DNA from: Clostridiales bacterium DTU089
Lineage (GTDB): Bacteria; Bacillota; Clostridia; Oscillospirales; Acutalibacteraceae
Reading direction: 5' to 3'
DNA: 64,000 nucleotides
NCBI GenBank assembly: GCA_001513045.1
Contig: LFSB01000024.1
Coordinates: 1-64,000, forward strand
Part shown: positions 16,560-26,427 of the stretch, one piece after another
How positions within the stretch are numbered: the first letter of the stretch is position 1
Layout of the letters: every line of letters begins with the position of its first letter
The notes under the pieces: generated by a model
What the model was told of the DNA's origin: nothing
What the model saw: only the letters and a program-made list of their open reading frames with translations
Database searches by the model: none
Program-made: the position numbers and the translations under genes

Positions 16560-17996
16560 ATGAACACAATGAAAAACGTATCCAAGCTTCTCAAGAACGG
16601 CATGGTAAGAAAAGGCGCAAAGCTTCAAAAAGCTCAGACACCGCCCGCACTTTCGGAGGGTGTGTTTGACAAAATAAGCGAGCCTGTATCCGAATATTTC
16701 ACTGTCGGCTTTGCAAAGACCGACATAATGCCCGATGACCTTGACAAGCGAAAATATTATGTCGCCGGCTACCGTGCGTACAACCCCGCCAAGGGCGCGC
16801 TTGACCCCATGACCACAAGCGCGGTCTACATTGACGACAATTCCGGCAGAGGCGGCGTTGTGTTCGTGTCGGTTGACAGCGTAGGGCTTACCAGCTACGA
16901 TGTGGACATAATCCGCGGACGCCTTATTCAATTTCAGCGCGAAACCGGCTGCCGCAGCATAAATATTCTGAGCACTCACAACCACGCCGCAATTGACACC
17001 GTCGGCATGTGGGGACCTCTGCCAAAAACAGGGCGGGATAAAAAATACATGCAAATTCTTCATGACGGAGTTGTAAGGGTTGTCAAGGACGCTTATTCAA
17101 ATCGCAAAAACGGCTCAATCTTTTACGGCAAAAAAGAAGCTCCGGATATTCAGCGCGACTCGCGTCTGCCCCACGTTTTCTGCAAGGATTTAACCCGTCT
17201 GCGCTTTGTCCCCGAAGACGGCTCAACCGAGGTCTGGATACTCAACTTTGCCTCGCATACCGAGTCCCTGCTCGGTAAAAACTCGTTTGTAAGCGCTGAT
17301 TTTGCATGCTATATGCGCCGTGATATATGGGAAATGGCTCATGCGGAGTCAATTCTCTTTGTCGGAGCGATAGGCGGACTTATCCGCCTTAAAGAGCTTG
17401 ACGAGGACAATGTCAAATCCACCCTCATAGGCGGAAGAAGGCTTGCAGAAACCGCGGTTGCTATTTCAGACGAACGCAAGCTGTCACCGGTGATAAATAT
17501 TTTACATCAGGAATACTACTGTGAAGCTGACAACTTCCTGCTTGCAACCATATGCAATCTTCATATTATCCGTTCCTCCTTCTTCGCTACCGGCGAGGGC
17601 GCGCTCGGACTGTCGGTCAAAACAGAGATGACGTATTTTGAAATCGGTGAGCTCAACATGCTGCTTCTCCCCTGTGAGCTGTTCCCGGAGCTTGCCTACG
17701 GAGGATATCTTTCCGAGCAGGAGAGCGCCGAGGGCAAATCCCCCGACATAAACCCAAGGCCTCTTATTGAAATAGCCGGCGACAAGGATTTGCTCGTGTT
17801 CGGTGTTGCCAACGATTTCACCGGATATGTCGTTCCGCCCAATGATTTTATGCTTGACCCCGAGGCTCCGTATGTAACCGACGCCAAGGACAGGCTCGGC
17901 AGAAAGCACTATGAAGAGACAAACTCCCTCGGTCCGAAAACGGCATATGTGATAGCCGAGGTTTTTGAAAAAGTAATGAGAAAGGTAAAAAACTGA
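16560..17996 (+). CDS. Neutral/alkaline ceramidase N-domain-like protein, no signal peptide
   Basis: 478 residues from the ATG at 16560, which has AAGGGGGA 6-8 nt upstream; the longer frame from 16479 would run through the promoter. The order VGFAKTDIMP near the start, YRAYNPAKG, FVSVDSVGL and NILSTHNHAAIDTVGMWGP is that of the N-terminal domain of neutral/alkaline non-lysosomal ceramidase-like proteins, where the His cluster binds zinc. The classical THTHSGPGG is here STHNHAAID, and the protein is shorter than true ceramidases (about 650 or more). The start is basic and not a signal peptide, so a cytoplasmic hydrolase is likely. Its substrate need not be a ceramide. The M6 protease ORF starts 3 nt after its stop. 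Confidence 0.65.
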   Translation: MNTMKNVSKLLKNGMVRKGAKLQKAQTPPALSEGVFDKISEPVSEYFTVGFAKTDIMPDDLDKRKYYVAGYRAYNPAKGALDPMTTSAVYIDDNSGRGGVVFVSVDSVGLTSYDVDIIRGRLIQFQRETGCRSINILSTHNHAAIDTVGMWGPLPKTGRDKKYMQILHDGVVRVVKDAYSNRKNGSIFYGKKEAPDIQRDSRLPHVFCKDLTRLRFVPEDGSTEVWILNFASHTESLLGKNSFVSADFACYMRRDIWEMAHAESILFVGAIGGLIRLKELDEDNVKSTLIGGRRLAETAVAISDERKLSPVINILHQEYYCEADNFLLATICNLHIIRSSFFATGEGALGLSVKTEMTYFEIGELNMLLLPCELFPELAYGGYLSEQESAEGKSPDINPRPLIEIAGDKDLLVFGVANDFTGYVVPPNDFMLDPEAPYVTDAKDRLGRKHYEETNSLGPKTAYVIAEVFEKVMRKVKN

Positions 17997-17998
17997 AT

Positions 17999-20665
17999 AT
18001 GACCAAGCGTTTCCGCAGAGCAGCGTGCATAATATTCGCAATGCTCATTATACTCACCACACTGCCGTTCACTTCGGCATCGGCACTTGACTCCTCTCAG
18101 ACCACAATGGCAAACCTCGTGATATTTGTAAAATTTTCCGGTGATACCTCAGACACACTGAACTCAAACAACAACATTCAGAGGCTCATCGGATATTACG
18201 ATTACAACCCGGATGTATATGACCTGGGGCTTGACACCTCATTTAAAAACTACATTTCCACAATATCGCGCGGCAAGCTCAATATTGAAAACTACTTTCC
18301 GCAGTATTCCGACGGAACCGTGAACACACTTACACTCCCCTATTCAAGCTCATCGGGAGTATCGGACGATGAAATACTCGTGAGCGTGGTTGCGGCAATA
18401 AACAACGGAACCATCAACATCGGCAACCGAAAATACGACAACATAAACGCCGGAACGATAGACAATATGACCGTCATCTTCCAGCACGATTCCGCACCCG
18501 ATTCGGATGATGACGTGCTTCATTCGCATAAGAGCACGGCGTCTCAGACGCTGATGGTAAACGGAAAATACAATGTTTTCAACTACAACTTCCTCACAAC
18601 CTATGTTGTGCTGCATGACAGTGTATCGCTTCAGGGCGTTATAACACATGAGTTCCTGCACTCCGTAGGCTTTCCCGACCTTTACCGCTACGACGGAACC
18701 GGCACACCGGTGGGAATATGGGATATAATGGCAAGTGCCGGAACCTATATGCAATATCCGCTCTCATATATGCGCCATCTTCAGGGATGGGTTCCCATGC
18801 AGGAGATAACCTCCTCCGGTCACTACACTCTCAACGCCGTAACCGCAGAGGACGGCACGGCGGTATTCAAGCTTTCCACCGCCATGTCTGATACGGAATT
18901 TTTCTGCATTGAATACCGTCAGAAAAAGACGGATACCGTTGCAGGCCTCGGCTATGAAACCAAGATTCCGTCCTCAGGACTTCTCGTATACCGTGTAAAC
19001 ACCTCGCTTGAATATCTCAACAACAAGCTCTCCGACCAGGATTATATCTATATTTTCCGTCCGGACGACACCTCGGCTCACGCAAGCGAAGGCAGCATAC
19101 GCGATGCGGCAATAAACCCCGACGAGGGCGAAACCTCATATGGAGTTGCCGATTTGTCCGCAGGTATTTCACAGAATACCATTTTCTATTCCGGCGGCGA
19201 AAACAGCGGAATAGTGCTTAGCAATATATCATATTCACAGGACAAGTCGCAAATAAGCTTTGACGTTGACATTCCGGACTACTCCTCACTCGGACTGTGG
19301 AAAAAGAACGGTGCTCCGCTTATGAGCAGCGCGGCGGATATGCTCAACATAACCGAAGCGCCTGACGGCAGCATTTATACCGCTGTATCCTCAAGCTCCG
19401 GAGATTTCAACATCACCTACTCTGTTAATGTGCACAAAACGCTCGGCTCCGTGCGCACAAAGTGCGGCTCCACCATTACCGACGCGTACTCCGCAAACGC
19501 ATTTTGCTTCAACGGCGAGGTTTACGTTTCATACGTAACCGCAGAGAGCGGAGCGGCACGGGTGGTCAAGCTTGTAAACGGGGTCTGGGAGCAGGTCATG
19601 ATAACCGAAGACTCTCTGTACCCTTCAAGTCTTTCGCTTCTGGCGGACGGAGAAGATTTGTACTTTGCCTTCGTTTCAAACAACACCGTGTATATCTATC
19701 AGCTTAACGGCACTCCCGAGCTGATTGATAACAATCTTTTCGCTGACTCCGGCTTTTTTGCAAACCCCTATTTTGAGGTATACAACGGCGAAATATATGC
19801 TCTGTATTCCGTGATGTGGGAAACAACTCCGGTAAACGGAGCGGAACTTAAAAAGTACAATCCGATTTCCGGTATATGGTCGGATGTATCCGTAATAGGC
19901 ACGGATGATACAGTCACAAACAAGCTCGCGGTTTCAAACGGAAAGCTGTACACTCTGGTGGGCGGAAACGCAAAGCCTGTAATTCTCGGCACCTACGACG
20001 GCACAACCCTCTCGACCGAGACGCTCAACTTCGGACAAGCCATCTATACCGGTCTGTCCCTTGCGGTATCCGGTGAGGACGTGCTCGTTTCGGTGATTAC
20101 GGATGAGACAGCAAAGGTATACACAAACGCCGACGGCGAATGGAAAAAGCTCGGCTTTGACGTTGCTGCGGCAGCACTTGATATCTCACTTGCAGCGCAC
20201 GGCAACCGCGTATTTGCCCTCACCTCCTCCGCCTCCGGAGTTAATCTGACCTCAAAAAGTATACACGCTCCCGCACTCTCGCTTGCGGACGGCTCGACTG
20301 CAAGAATCGAGACAGAAATTAAATATCTTGTCATTCCGCGTCTGTGCACCTCACTTGAGAACCTGTTTAATGTCAGCTTCGGCGGTACGCTTGTTCCGGA
20401 CGAAGGCTTCCTTGGAACACGTACCCGTGCAAGGCTTGTTGATGCAGATGACGATACAACAGCGACCTATTGTGTCATTGTCCTCGGCGACCTGAACTCA
20501 GACAGCGCCGTTGACGCCATCGACACAGCACATGCCGACCTGATTTTTAACGGATTTTCAGTTCCCGATGCCGTAGACACCTACGCCGCCGATATTGTAA
20601 GTGACGATAGAATTGACATAAACGACATCACACAAATTGTAAACCTCTCTGTGGGAATCGAATAA
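17999..20665 (+). CDS. Secreted M6-family metalloprotease with C-terminal dockerin
   Basis: 888 residues. A signal peptide is visible (basic start, hydrophobic CIIFAMLIILTTLPF, then SASA). The zinc site GVITHEFLHSVGFPDLYRYD (about 214-233) has HExxH with the downstream GFPDLY and WDIM typical of immune-inhibitor-A/M6 proteases. The middle is beta-rich, propeller-like repeats. The last 60 residues contain two calcium-loop repeats, LGDLNSDSAVDAIDT and VSDDRIDINDITQ, i.e. a type I dockerin that could plug into cohesins such as those encoded at 49640-51969. It follows the ceramidase-like gene by 2 bp. An AGAAAGG lies 14 nt before the start, which is long spacing. Confidence 0.88.
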   Translation: MTKRFRRAACIIFAMLIILTTLPFTSASALDSSQTTMANLVIFVKFSGDTSDTLNSNNNIQRLIGYYDYNPDVYDLGLDTSFKNYISTISRGKLNIENYFPQYSDGTVNTLTLPYSSSSGVSDDEILVSVVAAINNGTINIGNRKYDNINAGTIDNMTVIFQHDSAPDSDDDVLHSHKSTASQTLMVNGKYNVFNYNFLTTYVVLHDSVSLQGVITHEFLHSVGFPDLYRYDGTGTPVGIWDIMASAGTYMQYPLSYMRHLQGWVPMQEITSSGHYTLNAVTAEDGTAVFKLSTAMSDTEFFCIEYRQKKTDTVAGLGYETKIPSSGLLVYRVNTSLEYLNNKLSDQDYIYIFRPDDTSAHASEGSIRDAAINPDEGETSYGVADLSAGISQNTIFYSGGENSGIVLSNISYSQDKSQISFDVDIPDYSSLGLWKKNGAPLMSSAADMLNITEAPDGSIYTAVSSSSGDFNITYSVNVHKTLGSVRTKCGSTITDAYSANAFCFNGEVYVSYVTAESGAARVVKLVNGVWEQVMITEDSLYPSSLSLLADGEDLYFAFVSNNTVYIYQLNGTPELIDNNLFADSGFFANPYFEVYNGEIYALYSVMWETTPVNGAELKKYNPISGIWSDVSVIGTDDTVTNKLAVSNGKLYTLVGGNAKPVILGTYDGTTLSTETLNFGQAIYTGLSLAVSGEDVLVSVITDETAKVYTNADGEWKKLGFDVAAAALDISLAAHGNRVFALTSSASGVNLTSKSIHAPALSLADGSTARIETEIKYLVIPRLCTSLENLFNVSFGGTLVPDEGFLGTRTRARLVDADDDTTATYCVIVLGDLNSDSAVDAIDTAHADLIFNGFSVPDAVDTYAADIVSDDRIDINDITQIVNLSVGIE

Positions 20666-20708
20666 ACGCAAAAGGCCGGCTAAAAAGCTGATACAATAAA
20701 TAAAATTT

Positions 20709-20745
20709 CCGCACAGAGCAGAAGGCTCTGTGCGGCGGTTTTTGT
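20709..20745 (+). terminator. Intrinsic terminator after the M6 protease gene
   Basis: CCGCACAGAGC and GCTCTGTGCGG form an 11-bp stem with a 5-nt loop, followed by CGGTTTTTG. Confidence 0.85.
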
Positions 20746-20847
20746 GTTAGATGCCGTTTTGTTTAACTGTTAGCTTGCGCAAAGCGAAAGCCCTCTTGAA
20801 AAAGGAAAATAAAGAATGCATAATTGCACGGCAATACACAGCTGTGC

Positions 20848-23181
20848 TTATTTCAACCTCAGTGTATACTCTCCTGAGCGGAGGTTCACGACATATATGT
20901 CATTGTCTCTCTCCTTCTCCGACACGAAGGCATAGCCCGCGGGGGCATATATTTTACCCTTGACACCGTCAGCGGCATCAACCCTCAGCTTTACATTGTT
21001 GCCCTCGCGCTTCCATTCAACCTCGACTCTTCCCGATACCGTATCATAATGTGCCCTTGCAAAATCGAGCTGTTTAATGAACGCCGGACGCAAATCCACC
21101 TCGGATGCATCCTCGCCGAAGGGGTTCACCCTTATTCCGGCAAGCTTGGTTATGAAGAAATTGCTGACATCGCCGAGGAAATGATGATTGAGCGAGTCAA
21201 CATGCGTGTGTTCGGGCCAGAACGATTCCCACAGCGAGGTTGCTCCGCGCGCAATCCAGTCTGCATAGGACGGGAAGCCCTTATGCATTATTATATCATA
21301 CGCAAGCTCTGCCTCTCCGGCGTCTGCAAGCACATGAAGAATGGTTCGGAAGCCCACAAATCCCACGTCGAAGCAGTTGTCCGCCTCTTTTATAAGCTGC
21401 ACAAGAACCCTTGCCGCCGCCGGCTTTTCCGAATTATCGAAAAGCCCGAAATACAGGCCTGCCGCCTGAGAGGTCTGGCAACGTCCGAGTACGGTTACGC
21501 CGTCCGGAGCTATGAACCTTTTTCTTGCCGCCTCACGAAGCTCGGAATATATTCTTTGCGTAAACGCCTGCTGCGCGTCAAGCCCGAGAACCGAAAAAAT
21601 TTTACACGCATGAGAGCAGATGTTCATGCACATCAGTGTATCGGTAACCTCAAGCGGAGCCTTGTAATTACTTGCGCCTCTGCCGACCGGAACCCAGTCA
21701 CCCAGACCGATTTTCACAAGCCCGTGTTTGTCGCGGATGCGGCTTATGTAGTCTATATATCTGAATATGGAAGGCGCATTTTCCTTGAGTATTTCCTTGT
21801 CGCCCCTGTAAATATAGGTGTAATACGGCAGCACGGTAAGCACTGAGTCCCAGGTCGGACCGTTGCCCCAATGATAGCCCCACCCTGAAGTAGGAATAAT
21901 TCCCGGAAGACTTCCGTCCTCGCGCTGAGTTTTTCTTATATTACGAAGCCACTCTTTGTATGACCTTTCCGGCGAAAGGTTCAGAAGCATGTGCTCGCAG
22001 GATGCCGACGCGTCACCCGTCCAGCCGTTCTTTTCGCGATGGGGGCAGTCTGTCGGGAAGTAATAGAAATTGGCAAGGTCCGAGCGCCGTGCGCATTGCT
22101 GAATCTTATTTACCACATCGTCCGAGCACTCAAAGTCGCCTCGTCCGGAATCAATATCGGAATGCATTACGCGGCAGGTAAGCAGCTCCGGCTTAGCCTG
22201 CTCGTCATCAAGTCCGAGCACAACGCAGTAGCGGTAGCCGTGGTATGTGAATGACGGCTCATAGACCTCCTCGCCGCCCTTGCATATATAAATATCACGC
22301 TGTGAATATCCGTCGGGATAGAAGCTTATGTTTCTGTATGACGGATTCCCGTCATCGTCAATAAGCTCACAAAACTGCAAATCAATACGCTGACCGGCTC
22401 TGCCGTTTATTTTCAGGCGATATGTTCCGGCGGTGTTTACACCGAAATCATAGAGCCAGCCGTCCTTGTGTTCAAGCGGATATTCGGGAACTATGCCCTG
22501 CATATGTGAGGTCGGCTCATAATCCGCAAGGTGAGCTTTTTTTATTTCGACCGGCGCTATTTCCGCAGAGCAGACTATCGCGTCCGCCTCGCACTCAAGC
22601 GCCTCTCCTCTCGGCTTTTCACATATAATCGCATTCTTCCATTCGCTGTCGTCGAAGCCCGCGCAGCACCAGCCGTTCATCTCGCGACGAGCATCGTAGA
22701 ATACTCCGCTTCTTAAATCGTCAAAAAATATCGGTGAGGGCGCCGTACGGAAGCTTTCATCGGATTCAAGATAAAACTCCCCGCCGTCCGCAAGCTCGGC
22801 CTCAAGCCCGAGAGCAAGCCTCGGAGCTCCGCGGTAACGTGCAAGATGAAAATCCCACACCTTGCCTCCGGGGGCATTCTGCATACCGTTGCCCAACACC
22901 GCGCCGATAACGTTTTCGCCCTCAACGAGGCGGTCGGCAATGTCATAGGTGTCGTAATAAATTATATCATCGGGATTTGAAATATAGGGTGCCAGCGCAC
23001 CCTTGGTTATCTTTTCACCGTTAATATAAAGCTCATAAAAGCCGAGACCGCATATCATGATTTCTGCACTTTTCGGCTTGCTTGCGAGCGTGAAGCTGCG
23101 CCTGAAGCACGGGGCGGAAACGTGTTTTTCATAGGTATTATAATCGCTGCCGGAGTAAATAAAATTCAACGGAAAATCCAT
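20848..23181 (-). CDS. Glycoside hydrolase family 78-type alpha-L-rhamnosidase
   Basis: 777 residues from the ATG at 23181 (AAGGAG 8 nt upstream; a start six codons earlier lacks one). The N-terminal beta domain carries LYINGEKITKGALAPYISN as in bacterial rhamnosidases, and the catalytic (alpha/alpha)6 barrel includes FPTDCPHREKNGWTGDASAS, GIIPTSGWGYHWGNGPTWDS and ATSLWESFW. No signal peptide is visible, so it probably works on imported oligosaccharides or glycosides. It removes terminal L-rhamnose by inversion. It is monocistronic, facing the M6 gene, with its own weak promoter at 23211-23239. Related GH78-like enzymes with other specificity exist. Confidence 0.85.
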   Translation of the reverse strand: MDFPLNFIYSGSDYNTYEKHVSAPCFRRSFTLASKPKSAEIMICGLGFYELYINGEKITKGALAPYISNPDDIIYYDTYDIADRLVEGENVIGAVLGNGMQNAPGGKVWDFHLARYRGAPRLALGLEAELADGGEFYLESDESFRTAPSPIFFDDLRSGVFYDARREMNGWCCAGFDDSEWKNAIICEKPRGEALECEADAIVCSAEIAPVEIKKAHLADYEPTSHMQGIVPEYPLEHKDGWLYDFGVNTAGTYRLKINGRAGQRIDLQFCELIDDDGNPSYRNISFYPDGYSQRDIYICKGGEEVYEPSFTYHGYRYCVVLGLDDEQAKPELLTCRVMHSDIDSGRGDFECSDDVVNKIQQCARRSDLANFYYFPTDCPHREKNGWTGDASASCEHMLLNLSPERSYKEWLRNIRKTQREDGSLPGIIPTSGWGYHWGNGPTWDSVLTVLPYYTYIYRGDKEILKENAPSIFRYIDYISRIRDKHGLVKIGLGDWVPVGRGASNYKAPLEVTDTLMCMNICSHACKIFSVLGLDAQQAFTQRIYSELREAARKRFIAPDGVTVLGRCQTSQAAGLYFGLFDNSEKPAAARVLVQLIKEADNCFDVGFVGFRTILHVLADAGEAELAYDIIMHKGFPSYADWIARGATSLWESFWPEHTHVDSLNHHFLGDVSNFFITKLAGIRVNPFGEDASEVDLRPAFIKQLDFARAHYDTVSGRVEVEWKREGNNVKLRVDAADGVKGKIYAPAGYAFVSEKERDNDIYVVNLRSGEYTLRLK

Positions 23182-23210
23182 ACAACTCTCTCCTTGCATC
23201 TTTTTTATTC

Positions 23211-23239
23211 ATCTTACCAAATACTGCCGTAAAAGGCAA
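23211..23239 (-). promoter_or_regulatory. Possible promoter of the GH78 gene
   Basis: Minus strand TTGCCT (23239-23234), 17 nt, TAAGAT (23216-23211), 29 nt before the ATG. The match is modest; it sits directly after the znu terminator. Confidence 0.45.
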
Positions 23240-23242
23240 GCG

Positions 23243-23277
23243 AAAAAAGGGACCGTGCGCAAAAAGACGCACGGTCC
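23243..23277 (-). terminator. Intrinsic terminator of the zinc-uptake operon
   Basis: Minus strand GGACCGTGCG and CGCACGGTCC form a 10-bp stem followed by CTTTTTT. Confidence 0.85.
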
Positions 23278-23286
23278 TCTTTGGGG

Positions 23287-23757
23287 TTATAATGTTTTCA
23301 CATTTTCGACAAACAAGCAATGGTAGGTTGTACCCTGCTCGGTATAACTGCCGTAGGTTCCGATAAGCTCAATTTGCGCAGCGTCCTGCGGGTAATCCTG
23401 AGGATATTTGTGCTCGCCCGACCATACGAATTCCAAGCCCTGCTGGCAACACGCCGTGGCATCCGCAACTATAACGTAGTGATAGTAGTTGTCTGTCTTA
23501 TCATAATAGCTGGCATTGTATTTGCCTGCAACCTTAATGGTTTTGCCTGTGTATTGCTGCGGATTATTGACCATATTATAGACCTCCGCATACACCATGG
23601 TGCCGCTCAATGCCGTAAGGTCAACATCGACCTTAACACCTGAATTGTCCTGCACAGTCGTAGTGACAACATCGGTCGCTGCGCCTCCGCCGCCGGAGCA
23701 TCCGGCAAATGAGCACATGAGTACTGTAAATGCAATAATTAACGAAAGCTTTTTCAT
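23287..23757 (-). CDS. Lipoprotein with an OB-fold-like, CC-containing domain, in the zinc operon
   Basis: 156 residues from the ATG at 23757 (AGAGGTG upstream). The lipobox is MCSFAGC, so it is a membrane-anchored lipoprotein. The mature part has NPQQYTGKTIKVAGKYN, VIVADATACCQQGLEF, and AAQIELIGTYGSY, a pattern that resembles the OB-fold domain with a Cys-Cys pair in YcgQ/DUF1980-type proteins, which are also linked to zinc in Bacillus. That resemblance is mine by eye and is weak. The gene starts 2 bp after the znuB stop and is last in the operon, so a role in surface zinc capture or hand-over is a reasonable inference. Confidence 0.55.
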   Translation of the reverse strand: MKKLSLIIAFTVLMCSFAGCSGGGGAATDVVTTTVQDNSGVKVDVDLTALSGTMVYAEVYNMVNNPQQYTGKTIKVAGKYNASYYDKTDNYYHYVIVADATACCQQGLEFVWSGEHKYPQDYPQDAAQIELIGTYGSYTEQGTTYHCLFVENVKTL

Positions 23758-23758
23758 T

Positions 23759-24607
23759 TTATACACCTCTTTTTAATAATCCGGCAAGCGAAAATGCGGC
23801 AAACATAACAATATCTGCGGCAACTATGGTTGAGCCGACCGGAGTACCTGCCACAACAGATACCAGTATTCCCAGCGAAGCGCACACAACAGACACCGCG
23901 GCGGAGCATATAACCACCGCCTTGAAGCTTTTAAAAACCCTCATTGCAGAAAGTGCGGGGAATATAATCAGTGCCGATATAAGAAGTGAGCCGACCAGAT
24001 TCATTGACAGCACAATTACTACAGCTGTCACGATTGCTATGATAAGATTGTAGGCGCCGGCTTTAACTCCGGTTGCCGAAGCGAAGCCCTCATCAAAAGT
24101 AACGGCAAAAATTTTGTTGTAAAACAACAAAAACACCGATATTACCAGAACCGACATCCCGATACAGGTCCATACCTGGAATTTTGAAAGCGTGAGAATT
24201 GAGGTGGAGCCGAAAAGTGTGCTGCACACATCTCCGGTTATGTTGGCGGATTTTGAAAACACGTTCATTATCAGGTAGCCTATCGCCAGAGAGCCTACGG
24301 ATATCATCGCAACCGCCGCATCGCCGTTTATTTTTGAATTCTTTCCGTTTCTGAGCAGCAGAACCGCACATATCACAGTAACCGGCATTACAATAAGCAT
24401 ATTGTCGGTGAGCCCCACTACCGCCGCAACCGCCATTGCACCGAAGGCGACATGGGAAAGTCCGTCCCCGATAAATGAGAAGCGTTTAAGCACAAGCGTA
24501 ACACCCAACAGCGACGAGCAGAAGGCTATAAGCACTCCGACAAGCAGAGCGTAGCGCACAAAGGGGTATTCAAGATAAAGTGACAGCTTGTCAAGTATTT
24601 GCGTCAT
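23759..24607 (-). CDS. znuB: Zinc (metal) ABC transporter permease
   Basis: 282 residues with about eight hydrophobic helices, ABC-3 family. FIGDGLSHVAFGAMAVA near the N-terminus is the family hallmark, and GSLLISALIIFPALSAM lies in the C-terminal half. It forms the membrane channel with the ATPase encoded just upstream; the two genes overlap by 4 bp. Mn2+ permeases belong to the same family; the His-rich binding protein favours zinc. Confidence 0.9.
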   Translation of the reverse strand: MTQILDKLSLYLEYPFVRYALLVGVLIAFCSSLLGVTLVLKRFSFIGDGLSHVAFGAMAVAAVVGLTDNMLIVMPVTVICAVLLLRNGKNSKINGDAAVAMISVGSLAIGYLIMNVFSKSANITGDVCSTLFGSTSILTLSKFQVWTCIGMSVLVISVFLLFYNKIFAVTFDEGFASATGVKAGAYNLIIAIVTAVVIVLSMNLVGSLLISALIIFPALSAMRVFKSFKAVVICSAAVSVVCASLGILVSVVAGTPVGSTIVAADIVMFAAFSLAGLLKRGV

Positions 24608-25326
24608 TTCCCGTCGCCTCCCTGTCCCTGAGCAAACGTCCTTCCGGCATCACTTTCAAGATACTCCCGCTTGTCTCCGAAAAATGATTTTCCGTGATTT
24701 ATATGCAGAATATGGCTCGCATAACGCATTGCCGCACCTATATCATGGGATATCATTATTACGGTTATCGAATCCTCGCGGTTGAGACTTTCTATCAGCT
24801 CATACATTTCGGCTGTGACCTTGGGGTCGAGCCCTGCCACAGGCTCATCAAGCAAGAGCATTTTACTCGCCGCACACAGTGCACGCGCAAGAAGCACTCT
24901 TTGCTGCTGACCTCCGGATAGTTCCCGGTAGCAGCGCTTTTTCAGATGTGTTATTCCCATTTTGCGCATATTCTCCTCGGCAAGAGCCTTTTCGTCCGAG
25001 GTGTAAAAGGGGCGCAGGCCGCAGTGGTTAAGACAGCCGGATATAACAATTTCCCCCACCGATGCCGGGAAATCCCGCTGTACCGCAGTCTGTTGCGGAA
25101 GATAACCTATTTCCGCCGGTTTCAGCCCGTCTCCGGTTTCTATGACTCCGGAAAGAGGAGCTTTAAGCCCGAGTATGGTTTTCATCAGTGTGCTTTTACC
25201 TGAGCCGTTTTCTCCGACAATGCACAGATAGTCACCGCGGTTCACGGAAAAGCTCAGATTCTCGACAACTGTCTTTCCCTCATAGCCGAGTGATACGTTT
25301 TTACAGGTAAGCTGTGCCAATATCAT
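24604..25326 (-). CDS. znuC: Zinc (metal) ABC transporter ATPase
   Basis: 240 residues. Walker A GENGSGKSTLMK, Q-loop region YLPQQTAV, signature LSGGQQQRVLLARAL, Walker B MLLLDEPVAGLD and switch His in MISHDIG are all intact. It overlaps znuB and znuA by 4 bp each, so the three are translationally coupled. Confidence 0.93.
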   Translation of the reverse strand: MILAQLTCKNVSLGYEGKTVVENLSFSVNRGDYLCIVGENGSGKSTLMKTILGLKAPLSGVIETGDGLKPAEIGYLPQQTAVQRDFPASVGEIVISGCLNHCGLRPFYTSDEKALAEENMRKMGITHLKKRCYRELSGGQQQRVLLARALCAASKMLLLDEPVAGLDPKVTAEMYELIESLNREDSITVIMISHDIGAAMRYASHILHINHGKSFFGDKREYLESDAGRTFAQGQGGDGK

Positions 25327-26333
25327 TCACCCGCCTTCAGAGCCTGTTTGAATATGCTCAGATTTTTTTCCATGACCAAAAGGTATGACTTGCCGCCCTG
25401 AACATCGGAGGCGGTGACGGATTGCAGCGAGTCAAGCACAAGTATCTGCTGATTCTTTTTCGAGGTGGCGTTTACAACAGTTTTTGCAACCGACAAATCA
25501 GAGCCTTCTATTGCCACAACGCTGTCAAGCCCCAGTTCATCAACCTTTCCGGCAAGAAATATTACCGTCTCAAAGCTCGCCTCTGTTTCCGCCGAGCATC
25601 CGGAAAACGCCGCAAAGCACTCTATGCCGTAGTCATCGGCGAGGTAACGGAACGGAAAACGGTCTGCAAACACAAGGGCTTTATATTTGCCCGAATCTGC
25701 CGCCGATTTATATTGCTTATCAAGCTCATTGAGCTTTGAGACATAATCAGCGGCATTCGTACGGTATATTTGTGCGTTTTCGCTGTCCTTTACCGCCAGA
25801 CTTTCCGCTATGTATGTGCACAGTATACCTGCATTTTTCAGTGAAAGCCAGATGTGCTCATCGTATTCCTTTTCCTCTTCGCCCTCGTGCTCCTCACCGT
25901 CTTCGTGTTCATGCTCGTGTTCGTCCTGCATACCGGCAAGGGTTTCCTCGGTTCTTGCATTTTCACCGAGAGCGGAAAGTAGATTTATAACGGTTTTTTT
26001 CGTTACATCAAGATTTTTCAGAATGTCCTGTACCCACTTATCCGATTCTCCGCCGTTGTATATGAATACATCGCACGCCGATATTGCGGCGATATCCTCA
26101 ACCGAGGGCTGATAATTGTGCAAATCGACTCCTTTGTCGAGGAGCAGACTGAGTTCGGAATCGGATGCTTTTTCACCGAGTATACAGCGGACCCAATCAT
26201 ATTGGGGAAAGGTGCTGCAAACTATGGAAAGCTTCTTCTCGGACGGATTTTCGGGCTTGGAGGAGCATGCGGAAAGGCCGCATATAAGTAAAACGGCAAC
26301 AAGTACAAGAGCTGTGTATTTTTTGAGTTTCAT
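25323..26333 (-). CDS. znuA: Zinc-binding lipoprotein of the ABC importer (ZnuA/AdcA type)
   Basis: 336 residues from the ATG at 26333 (AAGGAG 7 nt upstream). Lipobox VLLICGLSAC. Cluster A-I solute-binding fold: FPQYDWVRCI, DLHNYQPSVEDI with a metal His, the acidic His-rich loop (DEHEHEHEDGEEHEG), EYDEHIWLS with a second His, and a C-terminal Glu/Asp region EGSDLS. The His/Asp/Glu loop is typical of zinc rather than manganese binders. Several in-frame downstream residues (FSGCSAETEAS) replace the usual third-His segment, so the exact ligand set should be checked. Confidence 0.9.
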   Translation of the reverse strand: MKLKKYTALVLVAVLLICGLSACSSKPENPSEKKLSIVCSTFPQYDWVRCILGEKASDSELSLLLDKGVDLHNYQPSVEDIAAISACDVFIYNGGESDKWVQDILKNLDVTKKTVINLLSALGENARTEETLAGMQDEHEHEHEDGEEHEGEEEKEYDEHIWLSLKNAGILCTYIAESLAVKDSENAQIYRTNAADYVSKLNELDKQYKSAADSGKYKALVFADRFPFRYLADDYGIECFAAFSGCSAETEASFETVIFLAGKVDELGLDSVVAIEGSDLSVAKTVVNATSKKNQQILVLDSLQSVTASDVQGGKSYLLVMEKNLSIFKQALKAGE

Positions 26334-26427
26334 TTTATTTCTCCTTATCAATAATAAAAAACGGCATAAAAATGCAAGGACACATCACCCCGCCGTCAGG
26401 CAGGGAGCATCCTTGTTCTGCTTTTTA

